In this document: positions 1-7,459 of the stretch, piece by piece
How positions within the stretch are numbered: position 1 is the stretch's first letter
Layout of the letters: the number at the start of each line of letters is the position of its first letter
Origin: Candidatus Liptonbacteria bacterium RIFOXYD1_FULL_36_11
GTDB taxonomy: Bacteria > Patescibacteriota > Minisyncoccia > UBA6257 > XYB1-36-10
Assembly (NCBI GenBank): GCA_001821375.1
Contig: MHLG01000020.1
Span: 1-27,267 of the forward strand
Direction: 5' to 3'
DNA length: 27,267 bases
Translations under genes and position numbers: made by a program
Notes under the pieces: generated by a model
Told to the model about the DNA's origin: nothing
What the model saw: the letters and a program-made list of their open reading frames with translations, nothing else
Databases searched by the model: none

Positions 1-371
1 AAAATTGACCGCGGTTTTTAAAATAATAAGCCGATATAATCATTATTTTTTCTCATATAAAAAAACAAAGTTGCCCAGAGGCAACTACCTTATCACCAAC
101 CACTCCCCCAAAAAACATCCAGAATCTTCTTTAAAAAATAAAAAATATATTTTGAAAATTTTAGCGGTTAAATTTCAAAAAAATTAAAAATTTTAGAGTG
201 AAAATAGCGGTCGGAAAACTTTTTGCCGATTTTAGAGGCAAAAAGGCAAACGGGTACCGCGTTAAGTTTTCGCGATTAAAATTTTTATAATTTTTAAATT
301 TTGTAGCGTTTTTTGAGAAATGTCTTTTTTATTTTTTACTCAAAAAACTCTTGAATATTTCCTCCTCCTCC
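1..371. other. gene-free stretch with inverted repeats
   Basis: No convincing protein gene is visible here. A 60-codon plus-strand reading frame at 5-187 has no recognisable domain and no ribosome binding site. The stretch holds a nested inverted repeat: 207-211 pairs with 256-260 (GCGGT/ACCGC), enclosing a perfect 9-bp repeat, 219-227 with 237-245 (CTTTTTGCC/GGCAAAAAG), with a 9-base loop. A second perfect 10-bp inverted repeat is 308-317 with 339-348 (GTTTTTTGAG/CTCAAAAAAC), with a 21-base loop. Positions 361-372 are four CCT repeats, so the minus strand reads GGAGGAGGAGG directly after the stop codon of the ligase-like gene, but no ATG follows at a useful distance. On the minus strand the region lies between that stop and a terminator hairpin, so it may be a long 3' UTR or a small RNA. 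Confidence 0.5.
59..85 (-). terminator. Rho-independent terminator, minus strand
   Basis: The minus strand reads a perfect 6-bp stem GTTGCC / GGCAAC closed by the tetraloop TCTG (70-85), followed at once by TTTGTTTTTTT (59-69). This is the layout of an intrinsic terminator. The plus strand has no T tract after the hairpin, so the direction is minus. It would end transcripts coming from the ligase-like gene, about 290 bases downstream of that gene's stop codon. The stem is short, which keeps confidence moderate. Confidence 0.5.
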
Positions 372-2786
372 TTATTTCATTTTTTCCAAATTCCTCAAAA
401 ACTCATTTACCTTATCCTTATAACTAACCGGATCAATTTTCACTGCTTTCTTTGCCATCTTTTCCGCTTCTGAAAACTTACCCAAAGCCGCATAAACTCC
501 TGCTAATCTTCCATAATTCTCTGCCCCGCCCGGATAAACTTCTATCGCCTTCTCATACACAAATTCCGCTCCTTTAAAATTTCTGTTTGTCACATACACA
601 TCTCCCACTTTAAAAAAACCGACATTTTTTACTTTATTATTTAGCATCTCTTTTACCTTCTCGTCCTTCCCTAAAATAGCCGCCACATAAGCCAGGTTAG
701 CTCTCGCATCGCTAAAATTCGGCTCCAACTCGTAAGCTTGCTCTAAAATAAGAAAAGCCTTATTTAAATCCTTTCTTTTCATCGCATTTTCTGCTAAAGC
801 AAAATAAATTTGGTGCTTCCTCGGACTTAATTTTACCGCTTCCTTTAACTGATTAAGCGCCTTATCCAAAAAAGAAGAATCAATTTCTGAAAAATTATCA
901 TAAATAGTGGCAAGAAAAAGTCTGTCTCTAACATTATTAGGATTTGCCGCTATCTCCTTTTCCATTTCCTCTACAGTAGCTCTCACAAAATTTTCCCGAT
1001 CTGCCTTCGGGATTTTCCTCCCATTAGTCGTATCTAAAACTTCAAGTACTACTTTACCCATCTGTTCTCTTACTTCACCATCATAAGCAGTACCCACATT
1101 AATCGCTTCCCGAAAAGAAGTAAGCACTGCCGCATCTACCGCTCTCCTCTCCTGCATTAACTCAAGCGACGCCACTATTTTTCTTGCTTGAATAAGAGGT
1201 TTAATATTTACCACCCACAAAACCCACCCAAAAACCGCTAAACCAAAAACAACTATCAACACAGAAAAAACATCCTTTGTTTCAGAACCGCGATGAATAC
1301 TTTCATTTTTACCAATTCCAACCTCACTCCTAAAACACCTAAAATACACATAAGCTAGTAAAGCAAAAAAACCGATATAAGTAGCATAGTTGTCAAAAAC
1401 AAAAAGATTTTGCCCAAAATAAGCTAAAAGCGCCGTCCCTAAAATCAGCCCCTCGTTTCTGTCTTTTTCTTTCTCGCTTTTCAAAAGCTTTTTATAAATT
1501 AGAGACAAAGCTAAAACAAACAAAGCTAAACAAGAAAACAATCCCAAAAATCCCGTCGTCACAAGCCAATCCATTATCACATTATGCGCCCGGTCAAACC
1601 ACTGCTCTTGATTATATAATCTCGGATCATAATACTTATTAAAAACATTTATAAAATTTTCCTGTCCCCACCCCAAAACAGGTTTTTCCATCACTCCCCG
1701 CCAAGCCATTTCCCAAACAACAAACCTCGCTTGCGTCGTTCTATCCGATAAAGATATGGAAGTAAGCCTGTTTAAAGTTTCGTTTCCCTTAATAAAACTT
1801 GCATCTTTTAGTAAAAACACCGAAGCGCACACCGCCGCCGTCAAAACTAAAACCAAAAGAGCTATCCTCCTTTTTATTCTCTCATCTTTTCTTTCCTTTC
1901 CGGAAAAAAACAAATATCCGATAGAAAAAATAATCGCCGCCCCGATTAAAGCCAAAACCGCTCCCCTTGTCGCTGAAAGATAAACCACCCACACAAAAAT
2001 CGCCGCCAAAAACAAATAAATATAGCGGTAAAAATCTTTAAGAAAAGCAAACGTTAAACCGAAAATAAAAAGCACTAGCGTTATTTCATTTACTGAAGAA
2101 ATCACCGCCGCCGACATACTTGATCTATGTATTATTTTCTCTAACTGCAACATAAAAATACCAAGCGCCGCTCCTACTGCCGGCCCATACTCATAAAATT
2201 TTTCCTTTTCTCGCCAAATAAAAAGTAAAAAAACAAAAAATATTGCCAGTACTAAAAGTGCCGCAAGATACGCCGGATTCCCTATAGTCCCCTCCACTCT
2301 AAACCCTCCTTGTATGCTTGGTAGTCTTCCTAATTTTTGCCAAAAAGAATATATTGATTCCGTAAGCGCCACTCCGGTAAAAATATTAAAAAACCAGAAC
2401 CACTCCTCTTTTTTAAAAACAGACGCTAGAATAAAGAAATAAGCTGCGAGATGTATTAGATTAAGGAAACCGTCCATCCTTTCAAACCGAGACCAGAAAG
2501 AAAGCTTCGGATTTACCCCAAAAATATCAGCTAGTAGAGTAACTGCAAGCAACACCAAAACCGCTATCTGCATTCCGCGCATCTTCGGCCTAAACTCCTT
2601 ATTCAAAACCGCAAGCCCAACCCACAAAACCAAAGCCAGTTCCACTAAAATTCTGAATATAAAATTTCTCCCCGTTATGTACGGAAAATAAGTCGGCCTG
2701 GAAACATAAAGTGTCAATAACGGAATAGCTAAAATCAAAACCCTTATTGCCCACTTATAAAACAATTCTATTTTTTTCATTTCCAT
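372..2786 (-). CDS. O-antigen ligase/polymerase-like membrane protein with C-terminal TPRs
   Basis: From the chosen start the protein is 804 residues. Roughly residues 12-530 hold a dozen or more hydrophobic segments. A large loop at about 340-410 carries the Wzy_C/WaaL-type pattern: GWGQENF at 372-378 and RAHNVIMDW around His401, the conserved histidine seen in O-antigen ligases, Wzy polymerases and PglL-type protein O-oligosaccharyltransferases. After the last membrane span come a linker and TPR-like helical repeats at about 608-800, with typical endings such as LEPNF and KIDPVS. Ligase plus TPR fusions are common in uncultured phyla. The likely job is transfer or polymerisation of a lipid-linked glycan outside the membrane; the acceptor is unknown. 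I chose ATG at 2786 rather than the upstream ATG at 2822 because a promoter sits between them with its -10 just 7 bases before 2786. The gene is transcribed away from the neighbouring FkbM operon. Confidence 0.8.
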   Translation of the reverse strand: MEMKKIELFYKWAIRVLILAIPLLTLYVSRPTYFPYITGRNFIFRILVELALVLWVGLAVLNKEFRPKMRGMQIAVLVLLAVTLLADIFGVNPKLSFWSRFERMDGFLNLIHLAAYFFILASVFKKEEWFWFFNIFTGVALTESIYSFWQKLGRLPSIQGGFRVEGTIGNPAYLAALLVLAIFFVFLLFIWREKEKFYEYGPAVGAALGIFMLQLEKIIHRSSMSAAVISSVNEITLVLFIFGLTFAFLKDFYRYIYLFLAAIFVWVVYLSATRGAVLALIGAAIIFSIGYLFFSGKERKDERIKRRIALLVLVLTAAVCASVFLLKDASFIKGNETLNRLTSISLSDRTTQARFVVWEMAWRGVMEKPVLGWGQENFINVFNKYYDPRLYNQEQWFDRAHNVIMDWLVTTGFLGLFSCLALFVLALSLIYKKLLKSEKEKDRNEGLILGTALLAYFGQNLFVFDNYATYIGFFALLAYVYFRCFRSEVGIGKNESIHRGSETKDVFSVLIVVFGLAVFGWVLWVVNIKPLIQARKIVASLELMQERRAVDAAVLTSFREAINVGTAYDGEVREQMGKVVLEVLDTTNGRKIPKADRENFVRATVEEMEKEIAANPNNVRDRLFLATIYDNFSEIDSSFLDKALNQLKEAVKLSPRKHQIYFALAENAMKRKDLNKAFLILEQAYELEPNFSDARANLAYVAAILGKDEKVKEMLNNKVKNVGFFKVGDVYVTNRNFKGAEFVYEKAIEVYPGGAENYGRLAGVYAALGKFSEAEKMAKKAVKIDPVSYKDKVNEFLRNLEKMK

Positions 2787-2793
2787 TATCCGA

Positions 2794-2822
2794 ACTATAC
2801 AATAAAAACTAACCCAAATCAA
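2794..2822 (-). promoter_or_regulatory. sigma-70-like promoter for a leaderless transcript
   Basis: On the minus strand TTGATT (2817-2822), a 17-base spacer and TATAGT (2794-2799) lie 7 bases upstream of the ATG at 2786. Transcription normally starts about 6-7 bases after the -10, which would place the first base at or next to the start codon, so the mRNA would have no leader. No Shine-Dalgarno sequence precedes this ATG. Confidence 0.6.
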
Positions 2823-2869
2823 AACTTCCCTCTCTTTCTAATTTTTGATATTCTACTTAAATAAAAACA

Positions 2870-3730
2870 ATGTCATTCTTACTCTCAAAACTAAAAAAAC
2901 TCATCCCATCCTCTTCAAAAAAAATTATCAGAAAAATTCTTGAAAAAATAAAAATAATTCTTAGAAGCCGCACCGTTATAAAAAAAATAGATGGAATAAT
3001 TTATAAGCTGGATTTAAGAGAGTTTATTGATTATGAAATATACAAAAACGGCTGTTTTGAACCTGAAACAACCAAAGCTATTGAATTACTCTCAAAACCT
3101 GGCTTTACCATTATAGATATTGGCGCCAATTCCGGTTGTCACACCTTACGCTTCGCAAAAATAGTCGGACCGAATGGAAAAGTTTTTGCTTTCGAACCAA
3201 TGTCCTGGGCTTTTAAAAAACTAAAAGAAAATGTCAGTCTCAATAAATTTAAAAACATTATCTTAGAACAAAAAGCTCTTTCTAATAAAAAAGAAAATAA
3301 TGTCTCTGTAAATTTTTCCTGTAGCTGGCCAATAAATACCAATAGCAAAAAACTTCATCCTATTCATAAAGGAAAAATAATGGAAGATAAATCGGACTTT
3401 ATTACTCTAGATGAATACTTAGAAAAAAATAAAGTTGGAAAAATAAATCTAATCAAACTTGACGTTGACGGCTTTGAACTAAAAATTTTAAAAGGCACTC
3501 TAAAAACCATAAAAACCAGCCACCCGATAATTATCCTAGAAATCGGTCGGTATACCCTAAAAGAGCAAGGTGACTACCCGGAAGATTTAGTTGACCTACT
3601 TTTAAAAGAAAACTACCAAGTCTGCAATGAATCAAACCTCAAACCCTTTTCTAATAGATCAGCTTTAATAAACTCCATCCCTGATAAAAAAACTATCAAT
3701 GTCATTGCTCTTCCATTAAATTTAAAATAA
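2870..3730 (+). CDS. FkbM family SAM-dependent methyltransferase
   Basis: A 286-residue protein with a basic N-terminal segment of about 45 residues, then a class I methyltransferase fold. SAM motif I is IDIGANSGC at 82-90, followed by an acidic FAFEP at 107-110. The FkbM hallmark LIKLDVDGFE is at 194-203, preceded by LDEYL. FkbM enzymes O-methylate sugars and polyketides, and in glycan clusters they usually cap or decorate sugars. It is the first gene of a plus-strand trio with the next methyltransferase (59-base gap) and a GT2. No Shine-Dalgarno site is visible before the ATG. The N-terminal 14 or so codons are nearly repeated in the next gene, although the rest of the two proteins is unrelated. 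The substrate cannot be read from sequence. Confidence 0.85.
   Translation: MSFLLSKLKKLIPSSSKKIIRKILEKIKIILRSRTVIKKIDGIIYKLDLREFIDYEIYKNGCFEPETTKAIELLSKPGFTIIDIGANSGCHTLRFAKIVGPNGKVFAFEPMSWAFKKLKENVSLNKFKNIILEQKALSNKKENNVSVNFSCSWPINTNSKKLHPIHKGKIMEDKSDFITLDEYLEKNKVGKINLIKLDVDGFELKILKGTLKTIKTSHPIIILEIGRYTLKEQGDYPEDLVDLLLKENYQVCNESNLKPFSNRSALINSIPDKKTINVIALPLNLK
2887..2928 (+). repeat. direct repeat copy 1, N-terminal coding segment
   Basis: This 42-base stretch matches 3807-3848 at 37 of 42 positions by eye and lies at nearly the same place near the 5' end of each gene. It encodes a basic, amphipathic KLKKLIPSSSKKI segment at the start of the FkbM methyltransferase. Confidence 0.6.
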
Positions 3731-3789
3731 AACCCACTATTAAAACTTAAAACAAAAACTTCTTTACTTCCTTTCACGCTTAATAACAC

Positions 3790-4473
3790 ATGATAAATTT
3801 TACATTAAAACTAAAAAAACTCCTCCCACCCTCTTTTAAAAAAATAATTCTCCTTTATTATTTTAAGATTTCCTTAACATATAAAAAAATAAAACGTCTC
3901 TTTTTTTCTCCTGAAATTCCTAAAAATAAAGATGGGAAAGTATTGATTCATCTCGGTTGCGGAGAAAAAAATACTCCCGGGTGGATAAATGTCGACCTCA
4001 TTCCCCTCCCTCATATTCACTTTATCCAAAATGTTATCAGTCTCCCTAATTTCCCAAACAATTTTGCCGATATAATTTACGCTTCTCACATTCTTGAACA
4101 TATAAGCCATCTAGAAATTAATAAAGTTTTAAAAGAATGGAGGAGAGTCTTAAAACCCAACGGTCTTCTTCGCCTTTCCGTTCCTGATTTTGATAAAATA
4201 ATACAAATTTACCAATCTGAAAAAAACTCCATAAGATCAATATTAGAACCATTAATGGGCGGACAAGATTATGAATTTAATTTTCATAAAAACACTTTTA
4301 ACAAAGAACACCTATCTTCCCTTTTAAAAGAAGCGGGTTTTAAAGAGATTAAAGAATGGGATCCAAAAGTAGCTTCCCACCACACTTTCAATGACTGGTC
4401 ATCAAAATTTATAACCATAAAAGAAAAAAAATATTCTATTAGTCTAAATCTTGAAGCTATAAATTATGAATAA
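3790..4473 (+). CDS. class I SAM-dependent methyltransferase
   Basis: A 227-residue protein of the Methyltransf_11-like type often found in glycan clusters. After a basic N-terminal stretch of about 45 residues, the SAM motif I is HLGCGEKN at 54-61. An acidic NVDL follows at 67-70 and SHILEH at 99-104. The post-motif LKPNGLLRLSVPD at 121-133 is typical of small sugar and lipid methyltransferases. The last 8 bases overlap the next GT2 gene, so the pair is probably co-translated. The first 20 or so residues resemble those of the preceding FkbM protein at both DNA and protein level. The substrate is not recognisable; a sugar hydroxyl is the likeliest target by context. Confidence 0.8.
   Translation: MINFTLKLKKLLPPSFKKIILLYYFKISLTYKKIKRLFFSPEIPKNKDGKVLIHLGCGEKNTPGWINVDLIPLPHIHFIQNVISLPNFPNNFADIIYASHILEHISHLEINKVLKEWRRVLKPNGLLRLSVPDFDKIIQIYQSEKNSIRSILEPLMGGQDYEFNFHKNTFNKEHLSSLLKEAGFKEIKEWDPKVASHHTFNDWSSKFITIKEKKYSISLNLEAINYE
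3807..3848 (+). repeat. direct repeat copy 2, N-terminal coding segment
   Basis: Second copy of the 42-base segment at 2887-2928 (5 mismatches). Here it encodes KLKKLLPPSFKKI at the start of an otherwise unrelated methyltransferase. Confidence 0.6.
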
Positions 4474-5329
4474 AACTATCACTATTATTACTCCCTCTTA
4501 TAATCAAGGACTATATATAGAAGAAACCATCCAAAGCGTTCTCTCTCAAGTTGGTAATTTTTATATTGATTACATCATTGCTGATGGCGGTTCCACTGAT
4601 CAAAGTGTTTCTATTATAAAAAAATATGATCAACTTATTAAAAATAACAGTTATCCCACTAAATGCCTTGGAATAAAATATCGCTGGTGGTCAAAAAAAG
4701 ATCGCGGACAAACCGACGCTATTAATCAAGGTCTTAAAATCGCTACCGGCAATCTTATTTCCTGGCTCAACTCTGATGACTATCTTGAACCAAACGCTCT
4801 TTCAAAAGTTTTTAAAGAGTTTATTAACCATCCCAACTACAGCCTTTTTTACGGTGATGGCTACCTTTTAAACCAATTTAATGGTAATAAAAAAATACTC
4901 AAAGCCCGCCCCGGTAATTTTCAGCAATTTTTAAAACGTGGCCACGATATCTTTCAACCTGCCGCCTTTTTTACTAAAAACATAATAACTAAAGTCGGCT
5001 TTCTAGATCAGAATATGCATTATGCTTTTGATTATGATTTTTGGCTTCGTATACTTAAAGTCGGTCACAGTTACTATTTTCCTGAAACTCTTGCCACCTT
5101 TCGTCTTTGGCCTAATTCTAAAACATCTTCAAAGCAAAACGAATTTTTTAAAGAAAGAAAACAAATTTTTAAAAAATATGGCGGTAATATCATTGACCCT
5201 AAAACTATTTATCAATTTCGTAATATGATTCCCGGTACTAATTTAATTTACCTCCGCCTTCCTACCATTTACAACTTGATTAAAAAAATATTCTATTCCA
5301 TTATTGACCATCTTCACTATCGTAATTAA
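4466..5329 (+). CDS. glycosyltransferase family 2 (GT-A)
   Basis: A 287-residue GT-A glycosyltransferase. The N-terminus has the classic ITIITPSYNQ strand and YIEETIQSVLSQ helix. DGGSTD is at 40-45, RGQTDAINQGL at 80-90, and the metal-binding acidic motif NSDD at 102-105. DYDFWLRI at 189-196 is the later acidic motif that usually supplies the catalytic base. There is no long hydrophobic segment, so it is probably a cytoplasmic, membrane-associated enzyme adding one sugar to a lipid-linked glycan. It overlaps the upstream methyltransferase by 8 bases and ends the trio. Its stop lies only 21 bases from the stop of the convergent minus-strand gene. Donor and acceptor are unknown. Confidence 0.88.
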   Translation: MNKTITIITPSYNQGLYIEETIQSVLSQVGNFYIDYIIADGGSTDQSVSIIKKYDQLIKNNSYPTKCLGIKYRWWSKKDRGQTDAINQGLKIATGNLISWLNSDDYLEPNALSKVFKEFINHPNYSLFYGDGYLLNQFNGNKKILKARPGNFQQFLKRGHDIFQPAAFFTKNIITKVGFLDQNMHYAFDYDFWLRILKVGHSYYFPETLATFRLWPNSKTSSKQNEFFKERKQIFKKYGGNIIDPKTIYQFRNMIPGTNLIYLRLPTIYNLIKKIFYSIIDHLHYRN

Positions 5330-5350
5330 AACGTTCGTTATCTGGTACAA

Positions 5351-6328
5351 CTATATCCACGATTTTACTCTTAAAATACCTTCGTACAATTTATTTAAAA
5401 ATGAACTTTTTTTATCATAAGAAAATTCTGGATATAAATAGTTATTATCTAATTCCTCACTAGAAACAGGTCTATCTAAACCACTAAATTTATTTTTCAT
5501 CTCTTCTAAAGTCCATATTTTACAAATCACATCATCGATTGAAAAATTTAAATAACTAGGTAAAACATTAGGAAAAAGCATAAAAATAGGATATTTTAAA
5601 AACACCCTTACTAATCCAAAATTATTACAACGATTTTCATAATCAGTCCATGGATCAATTGCTTCATTTTCTTCCTGCCACATTTTTTTTCTTTCAGAAT
5701 CACCTAAAAAATCTAATGGCGTGATAAATTTACCAACTTTATTAAAAATTTCCTTCCTCATAACACTATAATCCACATAAGGTTTATACTTTGCTACATA
5801 GTAAGATGTAGAACTAGCCTTCTCTACCGGAAAACGTTTATTATTTGGCTTATCTAACCTCCATCTGTAATAAGCAAATGGTACTAAAGATGCTATGTCA
5901 TTTTTATTAACTTTTAATTTCCTGTGCTCAAACACCTCAAAAATCTCTTTCATCCAATGCCCTTTTCTAATAAATTGCTGGTCGTCAGCTAAATCAAAGA
6001 TAAACTCTCCTTTAGATAATTCTTTAGCTTTATTACGGTACAATCCAAGAATAGCCCTCAACTTTTTCCAGTGATTGTTTACTAACAAACCTCTTTTCCT
6101 TATTTTATTAAAATGATCATCTTCACTACTAAATATCATCCTAACCGGAAAAGAAGCTCTTTTAGCATAATTAACAATAAAATTTCTAGAACCATCAATA
6201 GAACCAAAATCCACAAAAATCCACTCAATATTTCTATATTCATTACACAATTCAAAAGAACGCATTAAATTTCTCAGTAATGGCAATCGATTATATGAAT
6301 TCACATGAAAACTAACTAAAGGCTCCAT
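5351..6328 (-). CDS. GT2-like glycosyltransferase (divergent)
   Basis: From the chosen start the protein is 325 residues. It has a GT-A layout: VSFHVNSYNR at the N-terminus, DFGSIDGS at 40-47 in place of the usual DGSTDGT, and an acidic DLADDQQF at 112-119 that probably binds metal and donor. The later region is rich in aromatic and charged residues and not recognised in detail. I prefer ATG at 6328 over the ATG 18 bases upstream (6346) because an extended -10 element (TGGTATGAT) lies 6 bases before 6328. The gene is monocistronic, convergent with the GT2 upstream on the map and divergent from the kinase operon, with 165 bases between starts. Its protein is richer in Lys, Arg, Glu and Val than plus-strand neighbours. 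Confidence 0.75.
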   Translation of the reverse strand: MEPLVSFHVNSYNRLPLLRNLMRSFELCNEYRNIEWIFVDFGSIDGSRNFIVNYAKRASFPVRMIFSSEDDHFNKIRKRGLLVNNHWKKLRAILGLYRNKAKELSKGEFIFDLADDQQFIRKGHWMKEIFEVFEHRKLKVNKNDIASLVPFAYYRWRLDKPNNKRFPVEKASSTSYYVAKYKPYVDYSVMRKEIFNKVGKFITPLDFLGDSERKKMWQEENEAIDPWTDYENRCNNFGLVRVFLKYPIFMLFPNVLPSYLNFSIDDVICKIWTLEEMKNKFSGLDRPVSSEELDNNYLYPEFSYDKKSSFLNKLYEGILRVKSWI

Positions 6329-6334
6329 AATTTT

Positions 6335-6343
6335 ATCATACCA
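6335..6343 (-). promoter_or_regulatory. extended -10 promoter for a leaderless transcript
   Basis: The minus strand reads TGG followed by TATGAT (6335-6340), an extended -10 element. Six bases (AAAATT) separate it from the ATG at 6328, which fits transcription starting at the start codon itself. No clear -35 hexamer is seen, as is usual for extended -10 promoters, and no Shine-Dalgarno site is present. Confidence 0.55.
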
Positions 6344-6423
6344 CACTTACGACCTTTTAAAAAATAATACAGACTAAAATAATCAAAAAGACCAGTAATC
6401 AAATTATTTTATTTTTTGTATAT

Positions 6424-6453
6424 TTGACAGACTCATTTTTTACGTATTATTAT
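6424..6453 (+). promoter_or_regulatory. sigma-70-like promoter of the kinase operon
   Basis: TTGACA at 6424-6429 is a perfect -35. An 18-base spacer leads to TATTAT at 6448-6453; an overlapping TATTAT at 6445-6450 gives a 15-base spacer and is less likely. The start would fall near 6460, giving a leader of roughly 34 bases that includes the strong ribosome binding site. Confidence 0.7.
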
Positions 6454-6480
6454 TGTTTTCAGTAAATAAAAAACAAAATA

Positions 6481-6485
6481 AGGAG
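6481..6485 (+). promoter_or_regulatory. Shine-Dalgarno site of the GHMP kinase gene
   Basis: AGGAG lies 8 bases upstream of the ATG at 6494. It is the only strong Shine-Dalgarno site I find at correct spacing in the window, and it shows that the ribosomes of this organism retain a normal anti-Shine-Dalgarno sequence. Confidence 0.8.
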
Positions 6486-6493
6486 AAATTACT

Positions 6494-7459
6494 ATGAAAA
6501 CAACTGTCCCTCAACGTGAAGAATTTAAAATTCTAAACCATACCCGCATCCTTCCCACAAGCCAAACCTCCAAGATTTACACACAAACTCTCCGTGCACC
6601 CACTCGAATTGATTTTTCCGGTGGCTGGTCAGATATTCCATTTCTCATAAAAGACATAAAAAAACCTGGGTTTGTGTCTAACTGTGCTATAAAACCTCAC
6701 ATTACTCTAACTGGCTCTGATCTACACTTTGCCAGTTATACTCGCGGAGTTGGCCTTTCTACCTCTACTGCCGCCAAAGCCTTAGAGCTTATCCAGTTCT
6801 CCGGCGGAGAAAGCTATCTCGCCTCTCGAAATCTAACTGATATTACCGAAGATCTCTTCCGTTATGAAAATAAAAATTTAAGTTGGGCTATTGGCCGCCA
6901 AGACATGCACACTATCATTCACGGCGGAATCAACTTAATAGAGTTCGGTAAAACATATTCTAAAACCATCAACTCGCTTACCTCCATCCGCATCACTAAA
7001 AATCTTCGCCAGCATTTACTTCTTATCTATTCTGGACAATCACGAAATGCTCAAGTTGTTGTAGAAGAAGTCTACTTTAATTTTAACACTGGAAATTATA
7101 AATATTTACAAGCTCTCAATACTATCAGTTCCTGCGGACAAAACTTTTGGTTACACTTAAAGAAAAATGACATCCCAAGCTGCGCCTCCATAATGAACAT
7201 CAACTGGACCGCTCAAAAAATTCTTGCCTCTTCCACTTCCAACTCATATCTCGACAACATCTACCAGTTTGCTTTATGTCAAGGAGCCCTAGGTGGCAAA
7301 CTCTGTGGTGCCGGTGGTGGGGGATGCTTTATCTTTATTACCCCACATCCAGAAAATCTCAGCACTAAACTAACTGCTAATTTTCCCAATTGTTTCCCTA
7401 TTAACTTCGAGATAGAATTAAAAAATATTAAAGAGATAAATGTCCATTCAAAAACGTAA
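6494..7459 (+). CDS. GHMP family sugar kinase (heptose/fucose-kinase-like)
   Basis: A 321-residue GHMP kinase. Motif 1 is RAPTRIDFSGGWSD at 34-47, close to the form in D-glycero-D-manno-heptose 7-phosphate kinases and fucokinases. Motif 2, the phosphate-binding loop, is GVGLSTSTAAK at 85-95. GRQDMHTIIHGGINLIEF starts at 134 and resembles the GKQDQ segment of HddA-like enzymes. Motif 3 is CGAGGGGCF at 271-279. It probably phosphorylates a sugar at C1 ahead of nucleotide activation. About 36 residues separate motifs 1 and 2, much less than in HddA, so the lobe between them is compacted; there is also a 33-residue N-terminal extension. The gene has its own promoter and a strong ribosome binding site, and overlaps the next GT4 by 20 bases. 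The exact sugar cannot be named. Confidence 0.8.
   Translation: MKTTVPQREEFKILNHTRILPTSQTSKIYTQTLRAPTRIDFSGGWSDIPFLIKDIKKPGFVSNCAIKPHITLTGSDLHFASYTRGVGLSTSTAAKALELIQFSGGESYLASRNLTDITEDLFRYENKNLSWAIGRQDMHTIIHGGINLIEFGKTYSKTINSLTSIRITKNLRQHLLLIYSGQSRNAQVVVEEVYFNFNTGNYKYLQALNTISSCGQNFWLHLKKNDIPSCASIMNINWTAQKILASSTSNSYLDNIYQFALCQGALGGKLCGAGGGGCFIFITPHPENLSTKLTANFPNCFPINFEIELKNIKEINVHSKT

Noticed and set aside
5..187. 60-codon plus-strand open reading frame
   Set aside because: No recognisable domain, no ribosome binding site or promoter, and it lies over the minus-strand terminator hairpin.
361..372. CCT repeat as a CRISPR or microsatellite locus
   Set aside because: Only four units, with no further copies or spacers.
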